From Robiginitomaculum_A sp036478535 (lineage in GTDB: Bacteria > Pseudomonadota > Alphaproteobacteria > Caulobacterales > Maricaulaceae), in the NCBI GenBank assembly GCA_965224735.1, contig OZ245059.1, forward strand, positions 1,922,001 to 1,986,000: a stretch of DNA of 64,000 bases. The letters are read 5' to 3'. Below, one piece after another: positions 17,748-27,259 of this stretch. Below the pieces are notes generated by a model that was not told the DNA's origin, did no database searches, and saw nothing but the letters and a program-made list of their open reading frames with translations. Every line of letters begins with the position of its first letter. The stretch's first letter is position 1. The position numbers and the translations under genes were made by a program.

Positions 17748-19300
17748 GCGTTTATCGAATAGGCGTAGATGTTGGTGGGACAAACACCGATGCTGCATTA
17801 ATGTTGGGACGTGAAGTTGTTGCAAGCCAAAAAATGCCGACAACAGAAAATGTTAGTGATGGTATAATCAATGCAATCCTCTCTGTATTTGATCAATCCA
17901 ATGTTAATGCTGGGGATATAAAATGTGTAATGATCGGCACGACTCATTTTACCAATGCATTTGTTGAGCGTAAAAAATTACTAAACGTTGGAATTGTACG
18001 TATAGCCGCTCCGGCGGCGCGCGGTGTTCCACCCCTTATAGATTGGCCAGAAGACTTCGTGTCAGTCATTGGTTCTCATATTCATAATGTTCGGGGGGGC
18101 TACAACTATGATGGGCGCATAAATTCGGAGCTTGATGAAAAGGCTATTGTCTTGGCCGCAAAAGACTTTAAATCCAAGGGGTTAAAAGCCATTGCTATTT
18201 CGGGGCTGTTCTCACCAGTTAAAAGCGATATGGAGGATCGCGCCGCTCAAATTATTAGGGAGGAAATGCCCGATGTCTCGATTACATTGTCATCACGAAT
18301 TGGAAAAATGGGGCTTTTGGAGCGTGAAAATGCGGCGATAATGAATGCATCACTTTCGAATTTGTCGACAAAAGTTGTTCGTTCATTTCGGAATGCTTTA
18401 AAAACTCTCAATATTTCCGCGCCCTTCTACATTAGCCAAAATGATGGAACATTAATGAGCGCTGATTATGTAGAGAAATATCCAGTGTTGACCTTTGCTT
18501 CTGGCCCCACCAACTCAATGCGCGGGGCTGCATATTTATCTGGCTTCAAAAATGCTATCGTTGCTGATATTGGCGGTACAACAACCGATATAGGTGTGTT
18601 GGTTGGCGGCTTTCCGCGTGAAAGCTCTGTTAATGTTGATATTGGTGGCGTTCGCACAAATTTTCGAATGCCTGATATTATAGCTATTGGGTTGGGTGGT
18701 GGCTCTCTGGTGCAAAGCTTTCCGTTAAATATCGGCCCGCAATCTGTAGGGTACCGCCTGCTTGAGGATGCACTCGTGTTTGACGGAGACCAATTAACAG
18801 CCAGTGATATAGCCGTTGCAGCAGGTTACGCAAATTTTGGCGATAAATCTAAAGTCAAACACCTTGCTAAAAAAATGGTCGAAAATGCCGTAGAGGAAAT
18901 ACACAACATCTTAAGCCAAGGTGTAGACCGAATGAAAACCAGCTCAGAACCTGTCCCACTAATTCTTGTCGGTGGTGGGTCTGTTTTAATCAACCGTGAT
19001 ATTAAAGGCGTTTCCGAAGTTATTATTCCCGAAAATGCAGGGGTGGCTAATGCTATTGGCGCGTCTATTGCTCAAATTGGCGGTGAAGTTGATAGAGTAT
19101 ATTCCTATGAAAAAAATGGTAGAGAGGCGACAATTGCACAGGCCATTGAGGATGCGAAGGCTGTTGCAATTGAAGCAGGTGCTGAGCCAGACGGAATTGA
19201 GGTGACAGAGATAGAAGAGCTGCCAATTCAATATATGCCAGGAGAGGCTGTGCGTATTCGGGTAAAAGTGGCAGGCAATTTAGTCTTAGAGGACGTTTAG
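17744..19300 (+). CDS. Hydantoinase/oxoprolinase family protein (HyuA-like, short form)
   Basis: The 518-residue protein opens with the actin-like ATPase motif GVDVGGTNTDAAL and has a second nucleotide-binding block IVADIGGTTTDIGVL, then IGLGGGSLV. Classical HyuA proteins are near 690 residues; this one is a recognised shorter form that is often encoded next to DUF917 proteins. The family hydrolyses cyclic amides such as hydantoins or 5-oxoproline with ATP. It is translationally coupled to the permease and directly abuts the DUF917 gene. The substrate is not known. Confidence 0.85.
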   Translation: MSVYRIGVDVGGTNTDAALMLGREVVASQKMPTTENVSDGIINAILSVFDQSNVNAGDIKCVMIGTTHFTNAFVERKKLLNVGIVRIAAPAARGVPPLIDWPEDFVSVIGSHIHNVRGGYNYDGRINSELDEKAIVLAAKDFKSKGLKAIAISGLFSPVKSDMEDRAAQIIREEMPDVSITLSSRIGKMGLLERENAAIMNASLSNLSTKVVRSFRNALKTLNISAPFYISQNDGTLMSADYVEKYPVLTFASGPTNSMRGAAYLSGFKNAIVADIGGTTTDIGVLVGGFPRESSVNVDIGGVRTNFRMPDIIAIGLGGGSLVQSFPLNIGPQSVGYRLLEDALVFDGDQLTASDIAVAAGYANFGDKSKVKHLAKKMVENAVEEIHNILSQGVDRMKTSSEPVPLILVGGGSVLINRDIKGVSEVIIPENAGVANAIGASIAQIGGEVDRVYSYEKNGREATIAQAIEDAKAVAIEAGAEPDGIEVTEIEELPIQYMPGEAVRIRVKVAGNLVLEDV

Positions 19301-20407
19301 ATGAGTATCATAGGACTACATAATTTGGATGATTTTGCATACGGCGCGGCTTTTATGGGTACAGGCGGAGGCGGTGATCCATATTTAGGTAAGCTATTTA
19401 TTCGCCAAACTTTAATTGAGCATGGCGATCCAAAAATAACCCAACTATCTGATCTCGATGATGATGCAAAAGTTTTTAGTGTTGCCATGATGGGAGCGCC
19501 AACAGTGCTTTTTGAAAAATTGTTTTCTATGGAAGATGTGCACTTAGCAGTTACAAAGCTTGAAGAGCATTTAGGCTATAAAGCGGATGTCATTATCCCT
19601 GCTGAAATTGGCGGCGTCAACGCTACGCTTCCCGTTGCTTACGCCGCATGGCGCGGCCTGCCAGTAATTGACGCCGATGGTATGGGGCGCTGTTTTCCAG
19701 CTTTGGAAATGGTTACGTTTAACGTATTAGGTGTGTCCGCCACGCCTATGAGTATGGCCAATGAACATGGCGAGTGGAAAATATTGGAAACAGATACGGC
19801 TAAACAAGCAGAAGATACGTCCAGACCTATCATTACTGATTGGGGTGGTTCTGGAATGATTTCATTATACCCGATGACGGGCAAGCAAGCTAAGGAAACG
19901 GCTGTAGGCGGCACATTATCATTAGCGGTTGGTATCGGTGAGGCGATACGAACTGGTAATGAAAAAAATGGTGCGATTGAAAACCTGTTATCATATTTGC
20001 GCTCGACAGAATATTACAAGCATTGTGCCGTTTTATTCGACGGTAAAATAATTGACCTGACACGCAAAACTCAACAGGGATGGAATATAGGGCAATGTTA
20101 CTTGGAGAGTGTTAAAAATTCAAATGACAAAATGAAGGTAACTTTTCAAAATGAACATCTAGTTGCATATAGAAATGGGAAAGTCGTCACCATCGTTCCT
20201 GATTTGATTGCAATGGTTGATAGCGATACCGCAGAACCGATACCCGCTGAAAATTTGCGTTATGGACAGCGCGTAACAGTAATAGGCACGAGCGCCGCAC
20301 CTATAATGCGCACGCCAGCTGCACTTCAAGTTTTTGGACCGCGCTGTTTTGGTTTAGAAGAAAATTTTGTGCCTATAGAAAAACTTGTCGATGTTAGCAG
20401 TGACTAA
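19301..20407 (+). CDS. DUF917 (S-Me-THD) family protein
   Basis: This 368-residue protein has the family's N-terminal glycine-rich motif AAFMGTGGGGDPYLGKL and the later AEIGGVNATLPVAYAA, then GLPVIDADGMGRCFPALEM. DUF917 proteins are found beside short HyuA proteins. The Pfam family has been renamed for S-methyl thiohydantoin desulfurase, which suggests chemistry on a hydantoin-like ring; I recall this from family knowledge and did not check it. It starts at the base after the HyuA-like stop codon and ends the operon. Confidence 0.85.
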   Translation: MSIIGLHNLDDFAYGAAFMGTGGGGDPYLGKLFIRQTLIEHGDPKITQLSDLDDDAKVFSVAMMGAPTVLFEKLFSMEDVHLAVTKLEEHLGYKADVIIPAEIGGVNATLPVAYAAWRGLPVIDADGMGRCFPALEMVTFNVLGVSATPMSMANEHGEWKILETDTAKQAEDTSRPIITDWGGSGMISLYPMTGKQAKETAVGGTLSLAVGIGEAIRTGNEKNGAIENLLSYLRSTEYYKHCAVLFDGKIIDLTRKTQQGWNIGQCYLESVKNSNDKMKVTFQNEHLVAYRNGKVVTIVPDLIAMVDSDTAEPIPAENLRYGQRVTVIGTSAAPIMRTPAALQVFGPRCFGLEENFVPIEKLVDVSSD

Positions 20408-20604
20408 TGTTGACCCAGTGAGCTTGTGTGGACGCTTTCGGTCATATGTAAGAGTTTCGACCTGATTTGACAGCTTAGCCCAGACTTAAATCTGTACCAT
20501 AAGCGCTAACATCAGACAGGCGACCAAAAACCCCATAACAAAGTACGCACAGCTCATTTCACAAAGAAACGGTTTATAGCTACCAATGTCACCAGCTCCA
20601 GGAT
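20408..20604. other. Intergenic with a solitary IS3-type end
   Basis: At 20470-20515 the sequence GCTTAGCCCAGACTTAAATC and its surroundings match the inverted left end of IS3-family element A, including about 15 bp outside the 5172 boundary. No transposase is present. It is either the scar of a lost element or a mobile-element end recruited downstream of DUF917. No other feature is seen here. Confidence 0.55.
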
Positions 20605-22032
20605 TTATTTAAAGCTACTCAGGATTTGCGCACGCAAAAGCTTGTCGAACTTTAATTTTCGGTTGATTGAGGCATGAGCGCGGCTTTGGCAATTATTGCG
20701 TCCGCACACATGACAATTCCCATCAATAAGAAGGCTTGAGCGCTCACTTGCCCCATTGCCATAAACAACAGTGCCCGCATGCTTGAGCGCGCACCCGATA
20801 CCTACAGCTGTTAAATGCGCAGATGTCCCGTGCGCACTCTCAGGGCGTAAAATCGCCCGCGCTACGCTGAGATATTTAGAACCATCGCCCATTTCAATAA
20901 TTTGCGAAATGGTTGTGCCTGGCGAGAAAAAACAGGTGTGTACATTCCATTGTGGCGAAGCGCCACCAAAGACCAAAAAATGATCTTGCTGCGCGCTAAA
21001 CCATTTCGTGACATTGCCTGCAGTATCGGCGCGAACAAAGAAAAACGGAATGCCCTGCGCACCTTTGCGCCGAAGCGTGGTGAGGCGATGCGCGGTTTGC
21101 TCATAACTGGTATCAAAACGGCGGGTTAGTATCTCAATATCATAGCGCACGGCTTTGGCTTGCCTTAAAAACTCCCCGTAGGGCATCAAGGTTGCTGCAG
21201 CAAAATAGTTAAACAGGCTAATTCTGGCTAAATCATCTGCTTCTTTGTTTGGTAACAATGCTTTTGAAACAACCCCATCAATCAAATTGCGCTGCTCTAG
21301 CATGGCAAGTTGATAGGCAATCCGAAATCGCCTACCAGACTGGGTTAAATGCTCGGATAGATTAAGCCGTCCAGAGTGAGCATCAAAATAACTAGCCCGC
21401 CCCTTATATAGATCAGGCGGCACAATCCGCACTTTTACACCATGTTCTTCCTTTAGGCGGTCAGATAGCAATGTGTTGGGCTGGCCGTTCCGCAGACCAA
21501 TTTCCGCAACAAGGCTTTCTGCGGCTCTGTCTACTTCATCGAAATAATTTAAATTCTGATGGATAAATTCATGCATAGCCTGCACAGCACTGGCACTTTC
21601 TTCGAGCAATACAGCCCCACTTTGCGCGGAAAGCGCCTGTTTTCGGCGCTCGGGCGAAACACTTAACTCCTGCGCCCGTCCATACATGTCTATAAAAGCA
21701 CGGGCGAAATCTGGAGCAAGACCAACACAATCTTCAATATCCGATTTTGTTACCCCATATTCTCTATAAGCTGGGGTCGTAAAAATTTGCGAGAGCTCGC
21801 GGACGATTTTCACATCCGAATCTGGCGAAAGTGCACCAACGTCAGCGTCATAAACATCCGCGATTCGCAATAAAACCTTGGCACTCATAGGCCGTTGATT
21901 GCGCTCTATTAAATTCAGATAACTGGTAGAAATGTCCAAATCTTTGGCCATAACAGTTTGTGTTAACCCCATAGATTTACGTAACCGCCGAATACGCGGC
22001 CCGATCATCAGTTTTTCTACGCCCTTTGCCAT
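20605..22032 (-). CDS. XRE-family regulator of the RamB/ScpR type
   Basis: The 475-residue protein has an N-terminal XRE helix-turn-helix (RIRRLRKSMGLTQTVMAKDL, then STSYLNLIERNQRPMSAKVL). A central IrrE-like zinc-peptidase-fold region (VQAMHEFIHQNLNYFDE) follows, then a C-terminal DUF2083 domain with cysteines in CHVCGRNNCQSRA. Length and architecture match RamB/ScpR-type regulators that sense acyl-CoA status and control acetate and propionate metabolism. It is divergent from malate synthase with 130 bp between, which makes the glyoxylate-shunt genes its likely targets, and it probably binds its own promoter. Confidence 0.85.
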   Translation of the reverse strand: MAKGVEKLMIGPRIRRLRKSMGLTQTVMAKDLDISTSYLNLIERNQRPMSAKVLLRIADVYDADVGALSPDSDVKIVRELSQIFTTPAYREYGVTKSDIEDCVGLAPDFARAFIDMYGRAQELSVSPERRKQALSAQSGAVLLEESASAVQAMHEFIHQNLNYFDEVDRAAESLVAEIGLRNGQPNTLLSDRLKEEHGVKVRIVPPDLYKGRASYFDAHSGRLNLSEHLTQSGRRFRIAYQLAMLEQRNLIDGVVSKALLPNKEADDLARISLFNYFAAATLMPYGEFLRQAKAVRYDIEILTRRFDTSYEQTAHRLTTLRRKGAQGIPFFFVRADTAGNVTKWFSAQQDHFLVFGGASPQWNVHTCFFSPGTTISQIIEMGDGSKYLSVARAILRPESAHGTSAHLTAVGIGCALKHAGTVVYGNGASERSSLLIDGNCHVCGRNNCQSRAHASINRKLKFDKLLRAQILSSFK

Positions 22033-22035
22033 ATC

Positions 22036-22062
22036 TACATATTTTACATATTTTACATATTT
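22036..22062. promoter_or_regulatory. Three tandem TACATATTT repeats in the glyoxylate-shunt divergent region
   Basis: Three perfect 9-bp copies start at 22036, 22045 and 22054, followed by a variant TACAAGTAT. They lie 4 bp upstream of the regulator start codon. Nearly one copy per helical turn (9 bp) in an AT-rich divergent promoter suggests an operator, probably for the adjacent XRE regulator. Confidence 0.5.
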
Positions 22063-22123
22063 ACAAGTATTTATTTACAATACATACAAATGCACCTGTA
22101 TTCACTGGTTTTTACGTCCCTGG

Positions 22124-22135
22124 TTTGTTAACAAA
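22124..22135. promoter_or_regulatory. Palindrome TTTGTTAACAAA upstream of malate synthase
   Basis: A perfect 12-bp palindrome 27 bp upstream of the malate synthase start. Its position between promoter and start codon fits an operator. Which protein binds is inference; the divergent RamB/ScpR-type regulator is the obvious candidate. Confidence 0.45.
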
Positions 22136-22162
22136 GCTTGGTAGCAAATTTTGGAGTCCATC

Positions 22163-23803
22163 ATGAATGACCTAAACAAAAGCAAAGCAATTCCGCGTCA
22201 CCGCGTTCTCGCCAAAGTCATCGGCTCTATGGCGCCAGGCTATGAGACGATCCTCACTCCAGACGTTTTATTGTTTCTTGCAGACCTTGAGCGCCGTTTT
22301 GGCCGCGCAAGGCGCAATATGCTGGCCTATCGCCAAGACAGCCAAGACTGCTATGATTATGGCGAGCTGCCAACATTTCTGCCAGAAACAGAGCATATTC
22401 GTAATTCTATGTGGGAAGTCGACCCTATTCCTCCAGCCTTGCGGGATCGCCGCGTAGAAATCACAGGCCCTGTTGATCGCAAAATGATGATAAATGCGCT
22501 CAATTCTGGTGCTAAAATGTTTATGGCTGATTTTGAAGATGCCTCCTCGCCGACTTTTACTAATATGGTTGAAGGCCAAATTAACATGTACGATTATGCC
22601 CGAGGGAACCTTGCTTTCACAGACGTAAAAAAAGACAAAGATTACAAATTAAATGAAGAAACGGCAACCATGATCGTTCGCCCACGCGGTTGGCATTTGA
22701 CCGAGGACAATATCACCGTTGATGGTCGCCCTATGTCTGCGAGCCTGTTTGATTTTGGTTTGCATATTTTCCATAATGGCAAAATATTGGCCGAAAAAGC
22801 CCTTGGCCCATTCTATTATTTACCCAAACTTGAAAGCCACAAAGAAGCAAGGCTTTGGAATGATGTGTTTAACTATGCACAAACGTTCGTTGGAATTCCG
22901 CACGGCACTATAAAAACCACAGTTTTAATCGAAACATTGCCTGCAGCATTTGAGATGGACGAAATTCTCTTTGAGTTAAAATCTCATATTACGGGTCTTA
23001 ACTGTGGCCGTTGGGATTATATTTTTTCCTACATAAAAACTCTAAGAAACCACAAAGAGTTTACCCTGCCTGACCGTGCCCAGTGCGGTATGGATAGAGC
23101 GTTTCTACGGGCATACTCTCTCAAACTCATCCAAACATGTCACAAACGCCGCGCCCACGCTATGGGCGGCATGGCAGCGCAAATCCCAGTTAAGGGAGAT
23201 GACGCAGCCAATGAAATCGCTTTTGCTAAAGTGCGCGCAGACAAAGAGCGAGAAGTTCTAGCTGGACATGACGGCACTTGGGTTGCTCATCCAGATTTAG
23301 TCTCCGTTGCCATGGAAGTTTTTGACGCCCATATGCCAAAAATGCACCAAATTTTGCGCAAAGACCTAGCCCCCAGAATTCCAGATGACAGTCTGCTTAG
23401 CCCCCATACAGGGTCGGTCACAGAAGGCGGTATTCGTACCAATATTTCTGTCGGCATTATCTATATTGCTGCCTGGCTTTCTGGGCGCGGCGCCGTGCCA
23501 ATACACAATCTTATGGAAGACGCGGCAACGGCTGAAATTTCCCGTTCGCAAATCTGGCAATGGCTCCGTCATGGTGCCAACGTAAAAATGGAAGATGACA
23601 CGCTTATAAAAATGAACTCTGATTTATTCGAGCGTATTTTTGGTGAAGAGATTGAGAAACTTCAGGAGATGATAAGCATGTCCGAATTTAACAAAGGCCA
23701 TTATACGCAAGCCGCAGAAATTTTTCGCAAGACAGCAACCAGCGTCGATTTTGTCGACTTCCTGACTTTGCCTGCTTATCGTCAATTACAAAAATTATCA
23801 TAA
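22163..23803 (+). CDS. aceB: Malate synthase A
   Basis: Condenses glyoxylate with acetyl-CoA to malate, the second step of the glyoxylate shunt, in the cytosol. The 546-residue length fits the A isoform. Visible signatures include MFMADFEDASSP, the active-site region MIVRPRGWHL, the metal-binding glutamate/aspartate blocks IETLPAAFEMDEIL and GLNCGRWDYIFSYIK, and the C-terminal VHNLMEDAATAEISRSQIWQW-like segment (PIHNLMEDAATAEISR). The ATG at 22163 is chosen because TTGGAG lies 6-11 bp upstream. Isocitrate lyase follows 84 bp later on the same strand. Confidence 0.95.
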   Translation: MNDLNKSKAIPRHRVLAKVIGSMAPGYETILTPDVLLFLADLERRFGRARRNMLAYRQDSQDCYDYGELPTFLPETEHIRNSMWEVDPIPPALRDRRVEITGPVDRKMMINALNSGAKMFMADFEDASSPTFTNMVEGQINMYDYARGNLAFTDVKKDKDYKLNEETATMIVRPRGWHLTEDNITVDGRPMSASLFDFGLHIFHNGKILAEKALGPFYYLPKLESHKEARLWNDVFNYAQTFVGIPHGTIKTTVLIETLPAAFEMDEILFELKSHITGLNCGRWDYIFSYIKTLRNHKEFTLPDRAQCGMDRAFLRAYSLKLIQTCHKRRAHAMGGMAAQIPVKGDDAANEIAFAKVRADKEREVLAGHDGTWVAHPDLVSVAMEVFDAHMPKMHQILRKDLAPRIPDDSLLSPHTGSVTEGGIRTNISVGIIYIAAWLSGRGAVPIHNLMEDAATAEISRSQIWQWLRHGANVKMEDDTLIKMNSDLFERIFGEEIEKLQEMISMSEFNKGHYTQAAEIFRKTATSVDFVDFLTLPAYRQLQKLS

Positions 23804-23887
23804 CAACAAACAAGAGCGTTTTCAAAAAAAGTGGGTACCAGTTTTTCAGTTCGAAAATGCGACAAACATAAAGCAAAGGAGGCCAAA

Positions 23888-25510
23888 ATGGCTAAACGTA
23901 AATCATACAAAAAAATAGAGAAATCCTTTCTCAAACGCTACCCAAAAGGTTTTGCACCAGGTGGTATTGCAATTGATGATCTGGTGCAACTTCGAATCCA
24001 GAACACTTATAAATCGCACCTAACTATCGCCAAAAACATGGCGACTGTCATGCGCAAGGACATGAAGGCCTATGACAAAGACCCTACAAAGTTTACCCAA
24101 AGCCTTGGCTGTTGGTCAGGTTTTCACGCCCAACAAATGCTTAAATCTGTCAAGCGGATGAAGGGAACCGTTAAAGGAACATATGTATATCTTTCAGGCT
24201 GGATGGTTGCGGGCCTTCGCAACCAATTTGGTCATTTGCCAGATCAGTCCATGCACGAAAAAACATCTGTGCCAGAGCTTATCCAAGAGATCTATATGTC
24301 CTTGCGCCAAGCCGATGAAGTGGAGCTGAACGATCTTTTCAAAGACCTGAAAACTGCAAAAATAAGCGGCAATGAAATTACCATCAAAAAAGCAATTAAA
24401 GCGATTGATAGCTTTGAGAGCAATGTTGTGCCAATAATCGCCGACATAGATGCGGGCTTTGGTAATGTCCATGCCACATACCTTTTGTCTAAAAAAATGA
24501 TCGAAGCTGGTGCGTGTTGCATCCAAATCGAGAACCAGGTTTCTGATGCCAAACAGTGCGGTCACCAAGATGGCAAAGTAACGGTGCCGCGCGAAGACTT
24601 CATCGAAAAGCTCCGCGCCGTGCGTATAGCTTTTGAAGAACTCGGCATTGATGACGGCGTTATTGTTGCGCGCACAGATAGCCTTGGTGCTGGCCTTACC
24701 CAAAAAATTCCAGTTTCAAGTGCGCCAGGTGACCTCGCTGCACAGTACACAAAATGGCTTGAAACCAACGATGTCACAAGTGCCAATCCACTAGACGAAG
24801 GCGACGTGGCTCTCCAGCTTGGCGGCAAGCTCGTCAAACCAGTACGTCTGCCAAACGGACTTTACAAATTCCAGAAAAACACGGGTAGACAGCGCGTGGT
24901 TGAGGATTGTATCGCAAGCCTGACCGAAGGCGGGGCAGACCTTTTATGGATTGAAACTGCCACCCCTGATGTGTCTGTTATCGGCGGCATGGTAGACGAA
25001 ATTCGCAAAGTCGTTCCCAATGCCAAGCTTACTTATAACAACTCTCCTTCCTTCAACTGGACACTAAATCTGCGCGAGCAAGTACGCCGCGATTGGATAG
25101 CATCTGGCAAGGTCAAAGAAGACGCCTACCCTGCGGATATCTCGCTTATGTCTGCCAAATATGACGACACAGAGCTTGGCCGCGAAACGGATAACCGTCT
25201 GCGCTCTTTCCAAGCTGACATAGCGACCAAAGCAGGCGTCTTCCATAACCTTATCACATTACCGACATTCCATATGACTGCAAAATTTATGGACGATCTC
25301 TCGCGTGGCTATTTCGGCGAAGACAAAATGATGGCCTATGTCAACACCATTCAACGTGAAGAAATTCGCAAAGAAGTGTCCGCCGTGAAACATCAGCACG
25401 AAGTTGGCTCCGACCTTGGCGACACGTTCAAAGAAATGGTTGGCGGCGAGCGTGCGCTCAAAGCGGGTGGACATAAAAACACCATGAACCAATTTAGCAA
25501 TGTTACATAA
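23888..25510 (+). CDS. aceA: Isocitrate lyase (long form)
   Basis: Cleaves isocitrate to glyoxylate and succinate. The catalytic motif KQCGH is present in AKQCGHQDGKVTVPREDF, with metal-binding PIIADIDAGFGN and substrate region WIETATPDVSV. About 540 residues and the KQCGH form match the longer Pseudomonas-type isocitrate lyases. The ATG at 23888 follows a strong AAAGGAGG site; the frame is open upstream to 23831 but that part looks untranslated. It forms the glyoxylate-shunt pair with malate synthase. Confidence 0.95.
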   Translation: MAKRKSYKKIEKSFLKRYPKGFAPGGIAIDDLVQLRIQNTYKSHLTIAKNMATVMRKDMKAYDKDPTKFTQSLGCWSGFHAQQMLKSVKRMKGTVKGTYVYLSGWMVAGLRNQFGHLPDQSMHEKTSVPELIQEIYMSLRQADEVELNDLFKDLKTAKISGNEITIKKAIKAIDSFESNVVPIIADIDAGFGNVHATYLLSKKMIEAGACCIQIENQVSDAKQCGHQDGKVTVPREDFIEKLRAVRIAFEELGIDDGVIVARTDSLGAGLTQKIPVSSAPGDLAAQYTKWLETNDVTSANPLDEGDVALQLGGKLVKPVRLPNGLYKFQKNTGRQRVVEDCIASLTEGGADLLWIETATPDVSVIGGMVDEIRKVVPNAKLTYNNSPSFNWTLNLREQVRRDWIASGKVKEDAYPADISLMSAKYDDTELGRETDNRLRSFQADIATKAGVFHNLITLPTFHMTAKFMDDLSRGYFGEDKMMAYVNTIQREEIRKEVSAVKHQHEVGSDLGDTFKEMVGGERALKAGGHKNTMNQFSNVT

Positions 25511-25819
25511 ACTCTTACAGAGTATCAAATCCAATCTTGCCACTGTTCATATGCTGCGCCCAATACTTGGCAACAATGGCTGAATTTCTTAAAGCACGCG
25601 GATTTTAGAGTGTGGGTTCAACCAATCGAGTTTTCCATGGTCTGATAACAATCCTCCTTCACCTTGGGAACTAACCTTCACCAAAGGAGTTGCACTCATT
25701 AAGTAAGTACCGAAATTCAGGTTTGACCAAAGTACGCAAAAATAAAAGGAAACTCATTATTATTCTTGACGGAGTGCACAATTTGTACTATTTTTGTTCT
25801 CACGTAAAATGGAATCATT
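25511..25819. other. Intergenic before radA
   Basis: This holds the putative radA promoter (25766-25794). A short hairpin ACTCTTACAGAGT follows the isocitrate lyase stop. No gene is seen. Confidence 0.4.
25766..25794 (+). promoter_or_regulatory. Candidate sigma-70-type promoter for radA
   Basis: TTGACG (25766-25771) and TATTTT (25789-25794) are separated by 17 bp, 26 bp before the radA start. The -35 is strong and the -10 is only partly matched. Confidence 0.4.
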
Positions 25820-27196
25820 ATGGGTAAACCTGCGAATATATTTGTTTGTCAATCTTGCGGCTCTGTGCATGGAAAATGGGCAGGGCGATGCGATGCGTGC
25901 GGACAGTGGAATACTTTGGTTGAGGAAATCGCTGCTATTGCAGGGCCTAAAGCGACAAAACGCAAAAAAGGGCGCGGGATAAAATTCGTTGAACTTAATG
26001 GAAAAACTCAGGAATTGCCGCGCATTAAAACTGGCATTGAAGAATTTAACCGAGTCACGGGCGGTGGATTGGTACCAGGCTCGGCCATACTCATTGGCGG
26101 TGATCCAGGCATTGGCAAGTCGACGCTTTTATTGCAGGCTGCAGGCTTTATGGCAAAGTCGGGCGTAAAAACCGCGTATATTTCGGGAGAGGAAGCCATT
26201 GCGCAAGTGCGTATGCGGGCCCAAAGGCTTGGTCTTGAAGACGCCCCCGTGGAGCTTGCCGCCGAGACCTCCCTCGGTCCTATTTTAGACGGCGTTATGG
26301 AGGCCCGGCCCGACATTATTATTATCGATTCCATCCAAACAATGTGGAGCGACATGTTAGGCGCTGCGCCTGGAACCGTAGCCCAGGTTAGAGCTTGCGC
26401 TCAGGAACTGACCCGCTACGCGAAAAAGCGCGGTACTTGCGTGATCCTTGTTGGCCATGTCACCAAAGACGGGCAGATCGCTGGCCCGCGCGTGGTTGAA
26501 CATATGGTCGATGCGGTTTTGTATTTTGAGGGTGATCGCGCCAATCAATTTCGCATTTTGCGGGCTCACAAAAACCGTTTTGGCCCAACGGATGAAATTG
26601 GCGTGTTTGAAATGGGAGATCGCGGCTTGTCCGAAGTTACCAACCCTTCTGCGCTGTTTTTGGATGGCCGCGAGGGGGCCGCAAGCGGAGCCGCAGTCTT
26701 TGCGGGGCTTGAAGGCACGCGCCCCGTGTTAACGGAAATACAGGCCCTCGTTGCCCCTTCTGCCTTTGGCACGCCGCGCCGCGCTGTTGTGGGTTGGGAT
26801 AGCGGGCGGTTAGCCATGGTTCTTGCTGTTTTAGAAGCACGCTGCGGCGTGAGTTTTGGCGGCAAAGATGTGTATCTAAATGTGGCGGGCGGACTAAAAA
26901 TCAACGAACCTGCCGCAGACCTCGCTGTTGCTGCCGCCATAGCGTCTTCCGTGTTTGATACCCCCCTGCCCGCCGATAGTGTTGTGTTTGGTGAAATTAG
27001 CCTCTCTGGTGATGTACGTTCCGCATCACGCACAAATGCGCGTCTAAAAGAAGCAGCCAAACTTGGCTTTAAACGCGCTATTGCGCCCATGCCCATCGCA
27101 AGTAAGCAAAAAAAGAGCCCCCCTGCACTGCCAATTCTTGCAATCAAGACTTTGCTACAGCTGGTTTCCCGTGTAGAAGCCTTTGCACAGGGCTAA
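25820..27196 (+). CDS. radA: DNA repair protein RadA
   Basis: A RecA-related branch-migration helicase acting in homologous recombination. The order is an N-terminal zinc finger (CQSCGSVHGKWAGRCDACG), then a RecA-like ATPase with Walker A GGDPGIGKST and Walker B IIIIDSIQTMWS, the RadA motif HKNRFG, and a C-terminal Lon-protease-like domain (VYLNVAGGLKINEPAADLAV). The 458-residue length is normal. It heads a codirectional group radA-cvpA-purF-SDR that is commonly conserved in Alphaproteobacteria. Confidence 0.96.
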   Translation: MGKPANIFVCQSCGSVHGKWAGRCDACGQWNTLVEEIAAIAGPKATKRKKGRGIKFVELNGKTQELPRIKTGIEEFNRVTGGGLVPGSAILIGGDPGIGKSTLLLQAAGFMAKSGVKTAYISGEEAIAQVRMRAQRLGLEDAPVELAAETSLGPILDGVMEARPDIIIIDSIQTMWSDMLGAAPGTVAQVRACAQELTRYAKKRGTCVILVGHVTKDGQIAGPRVVEHMVDAVLYFEGDRANQFRILRAHKNRFGPTDEIGVFEMGDRGLSEVTNPSALFLDGREGAASGAAVFAGLEGTRPVLTEIQALVAPSAFGTPRRAVVGWDSGRLAMVLAVLEARCGVSFGGKDVYLNVAGGLKINEPAADLAVAAAIASSVFDTPLPADSVVFGEISLSGDVRSASRTNARLKEAAKLGFKRAIAPMPIASKQKKSPPALPILAIKTLLQLVSRVEAFAQG

Positions 27197-27259
27197 AATA
27201 TAGGTGATTCTTGCCTTTTAGTCCTCATTGGTAGAGCATAAGTTTTATAGGCAGCACGC

